Shown here: positions 12,933 to 20,328 of the stretch, piece by piece | Numbering within the stretch: position 1 is the stretch's first letter | How the letters are laid out: every line of letters begins with the position of its first letter | Virus record (IMG/VR): IMGVR_UViG_3300009103_000072 | Coordinates: 1-38,983 of that record | Direction: 5' to 3' (one strand) | DNA: 38,983 nt | Origin: a virus | The notes under the pieces: generated by a model | Told to the model about the DNA's origin: nothing | The model's database searches: none | Seen by the model: the letters and a program-made list of their open reading frames with translations, nothing else | Program-made: the position numbers and the translations under genes

Positions 12933-14070
12933 GGTCCCAGCCTCCCACGACCGAAAGGGCCTCCCCGAGCGCAGACGGCGAAAGCACGTCTAGGATTTCA
13001 TCTACGCCCAGCCCGTAATTGTTCAGGACATCCGCCGCCGCTTCAGGGAACCTCTCGACCAGGGAAACGAGATCCGCGCTTGCGCCGCCTTCCGTCTCCC
13101 ATGCCTTTGCGCCCGTCCGCGATCCGCTGGCGACAGTGCCCCAAGTCTTGGAAGGATAGCCGAAGGTAAAGCCGCCTCCGGACCCATAGCCCCAATCGTC
13201 TAGCGTAGGGTCCCGCTCGACCGCCACGCCCGCAAAGTCCGCCTTCACCAGCGCTTCACCCAGGCGCCACAGGTGCAACCCGTCTAGCGTCTCCCGTGGC
13301 CCGTGTTCGCTGTCATAGCCCACCGAGATGTTGCAGCATTCCGCAATATGGTCAGCGTAGGAGTAGCTATCCGTATAGCTCCCCGTATCATCCGCCCGAT
13401 ACCGCAAGCCGCGCCCGGAGACGTTAAGCGCCGCCGAGAGGGTGTCAGCAAAGGCCGCAGAGGCGCAGCGCCTGCCCATTTGGTGGGTGATAACGTCCGC
13501 GTAGTCCCGGCGATCGAAAGCAACGCAGGCGTCATAGCCGGTCAGTCTCCCGGCCTCCCGCGCCGCCACATGCTCAGACCCAAGGCGCCCGACCTCTTCC
13601 CCCCGGTGGAACACATAGCCCCCAGGTACGCCCGCCCGCAGCATCCGCAGCAGCAGCCAGACGCCCGCGCCATCATCCGCACCCAGGCAGCGCCCCGGCT
13701 TGCGCTTCACAAGCTCGACCGTGCGCCCGTCATCCGCAAACTGGACAGCTTGCCGCCCGCCCTTCGCGTGAACCGTATCCACATGGCAGGACCAGAGGAT
13801 TTCAGGCCCCGTGAAGCCTTCCGGACGCGGCACCCGCGCCCAGATGTTGCCGAAGTCGTCAATGTCCGCACGAAGGCCGAGAGCCTTCAGGGGCGCCAGG
13901 ACATGGACGTGCATAAACTCTAGTTCAGCATCCGACCCATGCGGACGCGCCCAGGAGAGAATATCGAGCAGTTCCCCCAGGCCCTCGCGCATTGTCTCCA
14001 GTTCACCAGGGACAGGCGAGGGGCGACCGAAAGGAACGCGGGCCAGCTTTTCAAATGCAACCTTAGTCAT
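12925..14070 (-). CDS. Zinc-dependent M28/M20-like peptidase
   Basis: The gene encodes 381 aa. ATG 14070 is chosen; the frame is open 32 codons further but those codons have no domain-like content. The complete two-zinc aminopeptidase/carboxypeptidase signature can be read: His96-x-Asp98 (SCHVDT), bridging Asp132 (LGADDGAG), general base Glu158 with zinc ligand Glu159 (RGEEVG), Asp187 (VAFDRR) and His256 (NISVGYDSEHGP). The last two segments mirror cellular peptidase-T and M42-like enzymes. No signal peptide is present, so action in the cytoplasm is expected on peptides or amide-linked substrates. The C-terminal 100 residues (from GSGGGFTFGYPS) are unlike the family and may be an added domain. 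Such a gene is unusual in a podovirus. It shares a transcript with a 651-aa zinc-type protein. Confidence 0.85.
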   Translation of the reverse strand: MTKVAFEKLARVPFGRPSPVPGELETMREGLGELLDILSWARPHGSDAELEFMHVHVLAPLKALGLRADIDDFGNIWARVPRPEGFTGPEILWSCHVDTVHAKGGRQAVQFADDGRTVELVKRKPGRCLGADDGAGVWLLLRMLRAGVPGGYVFHRGEEVGRLGSEHVAAREAGRLTGYDACVAFDRRDYADVITHQMGRRCASAAFADTLSAALNVSGRGLRYRADDTGSYTDSYSYADHIAECCNISVGYDSEHGPRETLDGLHLWRLGEALVKADFAGVAVERDPTLDDWGYGSGGGFTFGYPSKTWGTVASGSRTGAKAWETEGGASADLVSLVERFPEAAADVLNNYGLGVDEILDVLSPSALGEALSVVGGWDHD

Positions 14071-14096
14071 GGTGGATAATCCCAAATAGTGGACGA

Positions 14097-16052
14097 TTAG
14101 GCCGCAATGGCCGCAGCCGTCCCCGCCTCGCTGGCATCGCGCAGTTCTTCGCGCTCCCGGTGGCATTCACCGCACAATTCGACCGCCGCGCCATCTTCAT
14201 CTTCCGCGCAGTCGTGGCGCTGATCCAGGGCGAACGCCTCGAAGCAATCCGCGCACTCGAAGGCATCTTCACGCCACACACCGTCCGCGCATTCCAGCGC
14301 CAGGCCCGGAAGGTGCCAATCTGCTACGGCGACTTCCCACCGGCCCCCCGAAGGCACGTAATCCGCCCTGTTATTGTCAGAGACGTGCTCCCCCGACCGC
14401 TCGCAATAGAATGCGTCACTATCCCGGCAGTCGCTGCACCACGTTTCAGAATCATGCCTGCCCACATAGACCGGGGATGCGTCATCCTCCGGGGTTGATT
14501 CCCCGCAGCGGTCACAATCGACCTTTTCCCGCGCGTAAATCAGGCCATCCGTGCGCGTGGCGGATAGGTCCCCGCCCGCCGTGAAATGGTCCCCACAGTC
14601 ATCCACCGTTCCGCCGCCAATATCGAGATACGGCATCACGAAAGTCGCTGCGCCGTAAGTCGGGCAAGGAATCTTGGCGATCCGTGCGCCCCGCAGGTCC
14701 CCCGAGCTATAGCCCATCGCCTCCAGCGCCGTGCGCAGCGCCCGCGCATTGTGTGCCTGCCCATAGACCCGCCCGTATTCCATGCGGCCCGAATTGTCGC
14801 TGTCATCCCAGACCAGGCACCGGGCAAGCACCGGGCCTTCCCCGTCCCAGGTGGCGCCAGGATCAATATCGCCCTCGCTGCACCCTTCCGGCATATCGTC
14901 CTCATCATAGCCCCGGATAAGGGCCACGGTGATTTCACCGCCTTGCGCATAGGCCGCAGTGGGATGGAAGCCATCACGACCGCACGAATAGTTCGAGCTG
15001 GACCCAGACATGCAGCCATGTGCCTCCCCGCCGCTGCAATCTTGGTAGACACGCGCCAGGGCCTCAGCGTCCCCGAGAGGGGCGAACAGGGGCTTAATGG
15101 AGGCGCCCAGCATCGCCGCCGCGAATTCGTGCCTCTCGCTTTCATACCAGAAGCGCTTGCGAACAGCGCGGTCAGGGGAAATGCGGTTCTCATAGTTGGA
15201 GAAGAAGCGGGCCGCATACTCACTAGCCGATAGGACCTTTTGCCTATCCCGCTCCCCGCTTGCCTCGCTTTCCGTGAAGGCGACCTTATGCTTATCGCCT
15301 TGCGCCACATGGGCGAAGTGATCCGGATAGGCATCCGCGATCCGTTCCGCGAACGGGGAAGGCAGGGGCAGGTACTCACCCGAGGCGAGCCGCGCCGCTT
15401 CACGCGCCCGCCAGTCGACCACCTTAGACGGATCGACCTCGACCTTGACGATAGCCAGCGACTTGCCCCCATCGCGATACAAGGCCCGGTTTGCGTTGGC
15501 CCAATCCGCCGCCGCCTTGCCGTCCCCGGCCTCATGGACGCAGGCCCACGCGCCGCGATCCGTCCCTTGCACACCCGCCCGAACCTCGAAGCGGATCGAG
15601 ACGCTAGGCGCCTCGGCCCCGACCGGATCGACAGGAGCGACAGGGGCAGGGAGATTGACGGGGAAGGCCGCAGCCGCGTGATAGGCCGACAAATCGGCAT
15701 CATGGGCGAGCAGGTCCGCAGGCCAGCCATGCGCCCCCGCCAGGTCCTCAGACCCCGCAGGGACGAACAGGGGGCGCGAGACACGCAGAATGACCCCATC
15801 GCCGCACGAATTCGCCTCACTCAGGTCAATCGCATCCGAAGGATAGACCGCGTAGCGGGCAGTCGGCTCAGGGGCGCTAAGGCCGTAGGAGCGCGATGCA
15901 GACGCAGCGACGGCACGTGCGCGGGCCTGATCCCTGAACATCTCCAGGGGCAGGCCACCGAAGACCGAACGAGGCATGAAGGCGAGGGACGAGGGGCGAC
16001 CAGTGCGGGCCAGATCGAGAGCCGAACCATGAAACACGACGATAGAGAACAT
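14097..16052 (-). CDS. 651-aa modular protein with multi-cysteine C-terminal domain
   Basis: The gene starts at ATG 16052, with GGAAGG about 10 bases upstream. The N-terminal third is Ala/Pro-rich. A middle region (about residues 265-490) includes RFWYESERHEFAAAMLG, VYQDCSGGEAHGCMSG, GRVYGQAHNARALRTALEAM and RIAKIPC...FVMPYLDIGGG. This block resembles proteins of unknown function seen in other tailed phages, as I recall. The C-terminal region (about 511-640) holds repeated pairs: CDRC, CSDC, CERSGEH, CADC, CGEC, with further His and Cys. Two or more zincs in treble-clef or LIM-like modules are likely. No nuclease or protease motif is certain. A 26-base gap separates it from the peptidase gene, so the two are co-transcribed. 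Role unknown; a nucleic-acid or protein-binding adaptor is plausible. Confidence 0.85.
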   Translation of the reverse strand: MFSIVVFHGSALDLARTGRPSSLAFMPRSVFGGLPLEMFRDQARARAVAASASRSYGLSAPEPTARYAVYPSDAIDLSEANSCGDGVILRVSRPLFVPAGSEDLAGAHGWPADLLAHDADLSAYHAAAAFPVNLPAPVAPVDPVGAEAPSVSIRFEVRAGVQGTDRGAWACVHEAGDGKAAADWANANRALYRDGGKSLAIVKVEVDPSKVVDWRAREAARLASGEYLPLPSPFAERIADAYPDHFAHVAQGDKHKVAFTESEASGERDRQKVLSASEYAARFFSNYENRISPDRAVRKRFWYESERHEFAAAMLGASIKPLFAPLGDAEALARVYQDCSGGEAHGCMSGSSSNYSCGRDGFHPTAAYAQGGEITVALIRGYDEDDMPEGCSEGDIDPGATWDGEGPVLARCLVWDDSDNSGRMEYGRVYGQAHNARALRTALEAMGYSSGDLRGARIAKIPCPTYGAATFVMPYLDIGGGTVDDCGDHFTAGGDLSATRTDGLIYAREKVDCDRCGESTPEDDASPVYVGRHDSETWCSDCRDSDAFYCERSGEHVSDNNRADYVPSGGRWEVAVADWHLPGLALECADGVWREDAFECADCFEAFALDQRHDCAEDEDGAAVELCGECHREREELRDASEAGTAAAIAA

Positions 16053-16076
16053 ATGACGGACCTTCCGTAAGAGAGG

Positions 16077-16229
16077 TTATTCCTCGATTGCAGACGCTTC
16101 GGGCGCATAGGCCCACGAGGGGACAAGCAGGCCGTCACGCGAAGGACGGCAGGCCCGAACGTCCCGATAGAACCGCGAGAGCCGCAGCTTATGGGCCGAT
16201 TCGTGGCGGGATGAAGGGGATAGGGACAT
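16077..16229 (-). CDS. 50-aa basic protein, first gene of minus-strand module
   Basis: The gene starts at ATG 16229 and ends at TAA 16077-16079, 24 bases before the 651-aa gene. An AAGAGG ribosome-type site lies 10 bases upstream. The product begins MSLSPSSRHESAHKLRLSRF and contains RDVRACRPSRDGLLVPSWAY, with an acidic end (APEASAIEE). It is basic overall with one cysteine. It could be a small regulator of the module, which would suit its promoter-proximal place. Coding is supported by position, start signal and short fixed spacing only. Confidence 0.6.
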   Translation of the reverse strand: MSLSPSSRHESAHKLRLSRFYRDVRACRPSRDGLLVPSWAYAPEASAIEE

Positions 16230-16303
16230 AGGATTGGCGCCTCTTGCCTTGAGGGATGGAGCGCCCCGGCCAGACCGCTAGAAGCAACGACCGGGGAGGC
16301 ATC

Positions 16304-16331
16304 TACATAGGGCGACGCAGACAGAACACAA
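16304..16331 (-). promoter_or_regulatory. Possible promoter of the minus-strand module
   Basis: On the minus strand TTGTGT and TATGTA are separated by 16 bases. Transcription would start about 70 bases before ATG 16229. The fit to the bacterial housekeeping consensus is fair, not strong. It overlaps a segment (ATAGGGGACAGTCTG) that recurs with 13 of 15 matches at 12421-12435, which may be a regulator site. Confidence 0.35.
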
Positions 16332-16461
16332 TAGGGGACAGTCTGAAATTTAAGAGAGGCAGCTAGATCGACCCCCCGCGACCAGGGGAAGCGACAGGCA
16401 GGCGACCGGCAGGCGGATGACCGAGGGGAGACGCGAAGACCGGACGACGACGACAGGGCGC

Positions 16462-16516
16462 CGACCAGGCGACGACGGAGGGGCGACCAGGCGATGACAA
16501 GGCGACGACCAGGCGA
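16462..16516 (+). repeat. Three CGACCAGGCGA repeats at exact 22-base spacing
   Basis: CGACCAGGCGA occurs at 16462-16472, 16484-16494 and 16506-16516. The starts are exactly 22 bases apart, about two helical turns. A weaker CGACCAGGGGA lies at 16379-16389. The core CGACCAGG is shared with the 11-base tandem repeats at 12528-12560. The short core also occurs inside coding sequence elsewhere in this GC-rich genome, so the spacing is more telling than the word. Confidence 0.6.
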
Positions 16517-16688
16517 CCCGCCCGCGCAATGTCCCCGCTAGGCTTGCGTCCCTCTTTTCACCTTAAAGACCCACACCCTCCCCAGACACGAGCTGGACCG
16601 GATGGCAGCGCATCGGGCGCAATGCCCGCCCGCCATTGTCATAGAAGGGCCGATGACCACCGCGCCCTAATGTCCCCCGCGCCCATCA

Positions 16689-16735
16689 CGGATAGTTTAT
16701 CCGTTGAAGAACCGCAGAAAACCTAGGGTTTCCGC
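16689..16735. promoter_or_regulatory. Pair of palindromes, operator-like
   Basis: CGGATA-gtt-TATCCG (16689-16703) is a perfect 6-base-pair inverted repeat. Ten bases on, a 22-base segment (16714-16735) centred on CCTAGG is symmetric except for two base pairs. Neither is followed by a T tract, so protein binding is likelier than termination. The nearest gene starts are 16973 (+) and 16229 (-). Confidence 0.4.
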
Positions 16736-16828
16736 GTGGCGGGGGAGGATCGACGGGGGATTGCGGGCCTTTGGGTCCCCTCCGGGCAGGCGCTAGGGTC
16801 CGGGCGACCCGTGGCACCCCCTGTTTTC

Positions 16829-16849
16829 CAAAAAACCGCTAAACGCGGT
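16829..16849 (-). terminator. Hairpin with T tract on the minus strand
   Basis: Read on the minus strand, ACCGC-gttta-GCGGT is followed by TTTTTT. On the + strand the same hairpin is followed by GGTTGTTGTTGTTATT. It may stop antisense transcription coming from the virion region and so insulate the minus-strand module. The stem is short. Confidence 0.4.
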
Positions 16850-16972
16850 CGGTTGTTGTTGTTATTCCTCGCTTTTTCCGGGCGTGGCGGTCTGAAACAT
16901 CGAAAACTTGAATTAATGGGTCCCATCCCGGCCCCGGTGGCATGGGAACCCGAGACGCGGTAAGGGAGCGAA

Positions 16973-17590
16973 ATGAAACTCCAGCCTCCCGACCAATTGT
17001 CGACCGCTCTCATGTGGGTGGCCGCGATCTACCTAGCGTTGAAGCAGTCGGTGGAGGGGTGGCCCAAGGCGGCGCAGGCTCTCCCGTGGATGCTTTCCGC
17101 CCCCAGCGCCTTTGTGCCGATCACGCTTATGGCGCTCGCGTTCTTGTGGCAGGCAGTTCGATCACGCCCGAGTGAACAGGCCGCATCTCCAGTCTCCAAA
17201 CGCAGGTTGAAGGTTCCGGCGGGGGAGGCATCACGAAAACCAGGGGAGGTCCGCAAGGAACTGCCTCGCGATGTGCAGTCCAGTGTGTCTAATCTGCTGG
17301 CCACAGAAATGCCGGAAGACCTTATCGCCCGGAATCTGCATCCGTATGCTGGATGGTACACAACAGTTGAGGCCCGGTTGGTCACGGTGGTCCACTCGCA
17401 GGAGTTCATGGCGGCTATCTGCTATGTAGAGAAAAGCGGGGTGCGGGGGCCTAATTTTATGGCATTCTTCGCCAATCACTGGTGGGATGCCCTTAGCAAT
17501 TTCAAGGAAGGGGACCGCTTCGTGTTCGCGGGGCGCATTGAGATAGCCTCCCAAACCGTTCTCCAACTGAAGGACTGTAGGCTGATCTAG
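16973..17590 (+). CDS. Membrane-anchored OB-fold-like protein (moron candidate)
   Basis: The gene encodes 205 aa. ATG 16973 has AAGGGAG 4 bases upstream. Two hydrophobic segments (about residues 10-27 and 43-63) suggest a helical hairpin in the membrane. A basic Pro/Arg/Lys linker follows. The C-terminal domain (about 120-205: GWYTTVEARLVTVVHSQEF, MAAICYVE, FKEGDRFVFAGRI, TVLQLKDCRLI) has the strand order and GDRFVFAGRI motif of the bacterial tRNA_anti-like OB fold. It stands alone between intergenic regions, on its own likely promoter, between the antisense module and the virion operon. That isolation is typical of lysogen-expressed cargo. Superinfection exclusion or another membrane function is possible but unproven. 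Confidence 0.7.
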   Translation: MKLQPPDQLSTALMWVAAIYLALKQSVEGWPKAAQALPWMLSAPSAFVPITLMALAFLWQAVRSRPSEQAASPVSKRRLKVPAGEASRKPGEVRKELPRDVQSSVSNLLATEMPEDLIARNLHPYAGWYTTVEARLVTVVHSQEFMAAICYVEKSGVRGPNFMAFFANHWWDALSNFKEGDRFVFAGRIEIASQTVLQLKDCRLI

Positions 17591-17872
17591 TCGTGACGAT
17601 CCCATCCTGCACCGATGGTTAAGTCACTGATCTATAAGGAAAGTGTCAAATTTAGGGATAAAACCCGGCCTTTAGAAGAACCAGCGCAGGCCACCGTCAT
17701 CCTTGACCGATCGCTACGCCACTAAAGTCAACCAAGAGGAATGAGAAAGAGACTTACCATAAGCCTCTTAGTCCCTCCTTCAGTCCTCTCTCAGTCCCCC
17801 AAGAGAATGAATGGGTCTTCTCTCTTGGTCTTCCTCTCTGCCTTTCTCTCAGTCCCCTACAGAAGACCCTAA
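17591..17872 (+). promoter_or_regulatory. Structured, pyrimidine-rich leader before the virion operon
   Basis: No gene is seen in these 282 bases. From 17760 the + strand becomes strongly pyrimidine-rich. AGTCC is repeated at 17770, 17782, 17793 and 17851. CCAAGAGA (17799-17806) pairs perfectly with TCTCTTGG (17821-17828), and AAGAGG near 17734 can pair with CCTCTT near 17764. The late promoter must lie here or upstream, but I see only poor matches (for example TTGACC near 17703). The RNA leader may fold and could control late transcription, for example by antitermination. Confidence 0.45.
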
Positions 17873-18661
17873 GTGCCTCTCGAATCCGCAACGTACCTAC
17901 ACCAGCTCGAACCGGCCAATCCGGCGGCTACCGACCAGCTCGCGCAGGCTGACGAACACCTGCGGCTCATCAAGCAGGTCCTGAAGAACACCTTTCCCAA
18001 CATCAACGCCCCCATCGACCTGAGCGACGAACAGCTCAACGGTATGTTCACCATGCCGATCGGGGCGATCCTCTCCTGGTACGGCTCATCGTCCACCATC
18101 CCCAGCGGATGGGCGCTTTGCGATGGCCGCGAGGTCAGCCGAACTGATGGCGCAGGGACGATCGAGACCCCCGACCTCCGCAACCGCGTCGTTGTCGGGG
18201 CGGGCACGGATGTCCCTCAGGGCGGACAGGCGGGTTCGGCCAGCGTCACCGTCAACACCGGGGCGGCAGGTGGTCATTCCCACACCATCTCTGGCGGGTC
18301 CCATACCCACACAGGTCTGGCCAAGGACCACACCCTCACTACTGACGAAATCCCGGCCCACCGGCACTTCGGGTTCGTCAATGAGCGCCTGAGCTATGGT
18401 GGCCTGAGCGCCTCCAACTCGCCTCCCCAAGAGGGCATGGGCAGCTCGTCGGGCGCCTCGTACCTGATGGGCGGCTCCGGAGCCGAACCCACGATTGGCC
18501 GGTCCAGCAGCATCGGCGCCAACAAGGCCCATTCCCACGAGCTACAGATCGACGCGGGGACTCACGCCCACACGGTATCCGACGCGGACAACCACGCTCA
18601 CTCCGTCACCGTCTCGACCATTCAGCCGTCATACGGCCTGCACTTCATTATGAAGGTCTAA
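17873..18661 (+). CDS. Tail-collar fibre protein with His-x-His motifs
   Basis: The gene encodes 262 aa from GTG 17873; no strong ribosome site, so the exact start is uncertain. The N-terminal 50 residues (NPAATDQLAQADEHLRLIKQ) are the helical attachment type found in phage tail fibres. Residues about 60-115 match the phage tail-collar domain (PIGAILSWYG, PSGWALCDG, TPDLRNRVVVGAG). The remainder is rich in Gly, Ser and HxH pairs (HSHTISGGSHTHTG, KAHSHELQIDAGTHAHT, NHAHSVTV). T4 long-fibre tips bind iron through HxH motifs; the same arrangement is likely here. It ends in the typical QPSYGLHFIMKV. It is probably a receptor-binding fibre and the first gene of the late operon. Confidence 0.88.
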   Translation: MPLESATYLHQLEPANPAATDQLAQADEHLRLIKQVLKNTFPNINAPIDLSDEQLNGMFTMPIGAILSWYGSSSTIPSGWALCDGREVSRTDGAGTIETPDLRNRVVVGAGTDVPQGGQAGSASVTVNTGAAGGHSHTISGGSHTHTGLAKDHTLTTDEIPAHRHFGFVNERLSYGGLSASNSPPQEGMGSSSGASYLMGGSGAEPTIGRSSSIGANKAHSHELQIDAGTHAHTVSDADNHAHSVTVSTIQPSYGLHFIMKV

Positions 18662-18670
18662 TCCAAGTCC

Positions 18671-20308
18671 ATGCCTAACCTTCCCGTCCGCAATCTCGGC
18701 GGGGCAGGGATCATCTCGGACATTCACCCCTACGATCTGCCGCCCAACGTGTTCTCTGCGGGCGTCAATGTCCGCTTCGAGAACGGGACCGTTTCGCGAG
18801 GCCCTGTCCCGCGAGAGGTCTTCGATCTTTCGGCCTACGACGCGAGCTTCGATCCGGGGCACCTGTTCTCAATTCCTGCCATCTCGTCGGGCGCCGAAAC
18901 TCTCGTGACTGTCGCTGCTGACTTCTCGAAGGTCTATTCGGTCATCGGGTCCATCGTGTCCGACATCACCCCGACCTCGGTATTCGTGGCCGACACAGGG
19001 GAGACCTTCACCCACGACTTCCTCGGCAACGTCTCCTACCTCAACAGGCGCAGCAACGTCCCCTTCAAGAAGGCAGGTGGGGACGCCAGGTTTGTCCCTC
19101 TGACGGCCTGGGACCCCAATTGGCGCTGCTCGGCGCTCAGGTCCTACAAGGATTTCCTGATCGCCCTGAACGTCAAGAAGGGGGCCACTGAGTACCCCCA
19201 GATGGTCAAGTGGTCTGACTTCACGCAGTTCGGGTCTGATCCCCTGTCGTGGGATGAAACCTCGACCACAAACTCCGCGGGCGAGAACATCCAGAACCAG
19301 ATGAAGGGGGAGATCGTCGATGGTGCGGTCCTCCGCGACACCTTCATGGTCTACGGGACCAATGAAGTGTGGGCCATGACCTACATCGGGGGTCAGTTCA
19401 TCTTCGACTTCCGGAAGCGGTTCGACGACATCGGGGTCATCAACGCCAACTGCGTCGTCGAGATCGACGGACAGCACTTCGTCTTCGACCGCAACGACAT
19501 CATTGCCCACGATGGGGCCTCGAAGCGCTCGATCGTCCACGGCAAAAACAAGGACTTCATCTTCGGGGGACTGGTCCGAGACCTGGCGCACCTGTGCTTC
19601 GTGGTCCACAGCCCGCGGCTTAACGAGATCCACTTCTGCTACCCTTCACAGGATCGACTGACGGGCTTTTCGAACCCCACGAACGGGTGCAACCGCATCG
19701 CTGCCTACAACTACAGGCGCGACACGATGACGTTCTACGATGTGCCCTACGTCACTGCCGCATCTTATGCCGCGGTCGTATCGGGCATGACCTACGAAAG
19801 CTCTGCCCCCTCCACATTTGCCACGATGGGCGGGACCTACGCAGGGGATGGCGACCAATCGGAGCGTCACCAGCTTTTCGTCAGCCGTAAGAACGTCCCC
19901 CGAGGCGTCACAGCCAACCGCATCATCGGCCTGGACCTCATTACAGGTGGCAGGCTCGCCAAGCCGATTGCGCCGGAATTGCTCAAAGACGCATTTGTCG
20001 AGCGGATCGGGGTCGACCTGGACGAGCAGGGGGCGGCAATCAGCTCCTACAAGTCCTTGCTCAAGTTCTACCCTCAGATTTCCGTTTCCAGCGGAGGCTC
20101 GGGGGCACGGTTCCAGTTCGGGGCCAACGACACGTCTGGCGTGGCGCCTCTTTGGGACGATCCGCAGGCGTTCGACCCCACCACAGACTACCAGCTACCC
20201 GTCCGCAGGGCCGGGAGATACCTTTCGCATCGGCTGCTCCACACCGGCATCACCGACTTCTCATTCTCAGGCTTCGACGCGAGCGTAACGCTGCGCGGTA
20301 AGCGATAA
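18671..20308 (+). CDS. Tail nozzle / tail tubular-B-like structural protein
   Basis: The gene encodes 545 aa from ATG 18671, 9 bases after the fibre gene stop. The N-terminus ([20 protein letters not shown]) matches the opening of many podovirus tail hub or nozzle proteins that start with L-P-P-x...N-V-R-F-x-x-G. Repeated strand pairs with aromatic and glycine turns ([52 protein letters not shown]) suggest a beta-propeller, as in P22 gp10 and T7 gp12. The distant adaptor at 33493-34098 would be its partner in the tail. Assignment to nozzle rests on motif and size, so the exact tail part is less certain than its virion nature. Confidence 0.75.
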   Translation: MPNLPVRNLGGAGIISDIHPYDLPPNVFSAGVNVRFENGTVSRGPVPREVFDLSAYDASFDPGHLFSIPAISSGAETLVTVAADFSKVYSVIGSIVSDITPTSVFVADTGETFTHDFLGNVSYLNRRSNVPFKKAGGDARFVPLTAWDPNWRCSALRSYKDFLIALNVKKGATEYPQMVKWSDFTQFGSDPLSWDETSTTNSAGENIQNQMKGEIVDGAVLRDTFMVYGTNEVWAMTYIGGQFIFDFRKRFDDIGVINANCVVEIDGQHFVFDRNDIIAHDGASKRSIVHGKNKDFIFGGLVRDLAHLCFVVHSPRLNEIHFCYPSQDRLTGFSNPTNGCNRIAAYNYRRDTMTFYDVPYVTAASYAAVVSGMTYESSAPSTFATMGGTYAGDGDQSERHQLFVSRKNVPRGVTANRIIGLDLITGGRLAKPIAPELLKDAFVERIGVDLDEQGAAISSYKSLLKFYPQISVSSGGSGARFQFGANDTSGVAPLWDDPQAFDPTTDYQLPVRRAGRYLSHRLLHTGITDFSFSGFDASVTLRGKR

Positions 20309-20328
20309 CGACCCCTCCAAGACCCAAC

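Larger units (their letters stand above)
16230..16972. other. 743-base regulatory region between divergent units
   Basis: No convincing gene was found on either strand. On the left lie the probable promoter of the minus-strand module (16304-16331) and an ATAGGGGACAGTCTG element. Then comes a run of purine-rich GACGAC/GACCAGG repeats (16376-16520) and two palindromes (16689-16703 and 16714-16735). A hairpin flanked by A and T tracts (16829-16865) follows, then an interrupted inverted repeat GGGTCCCAT/ATGGGAACCC (16918-16951) just before the ribosome site of the membrane OB-fold gene. It serves two diverging transcripts, so control elements are expected. Confidence 0.65.

Noticed and set aside
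16529-16726. Open frame of 65 codons on the + strand upstream of the OB-fold gene
   Set aside because: Composition is Pro/His/Arg-rich without a domain pattern, no ribosome site, and it runs through the palindromes; it looks like chance in GC-rich DNA.
16723-17013. Minus-strand frame of 96 codons across the intergenic hairpins
   Set aside because: It reads through the minus-strand terminator and the start of the real + gene, and has a low-complexity Asn run from TTG repeats.
18869-19633. Long minus-strand frame of 254 codons under the nozzle gene
   Set aside because: Shadow of a well-supported + strand gene; its Asp/Val-rich composition is the usual mirror of GC-rich third positions.
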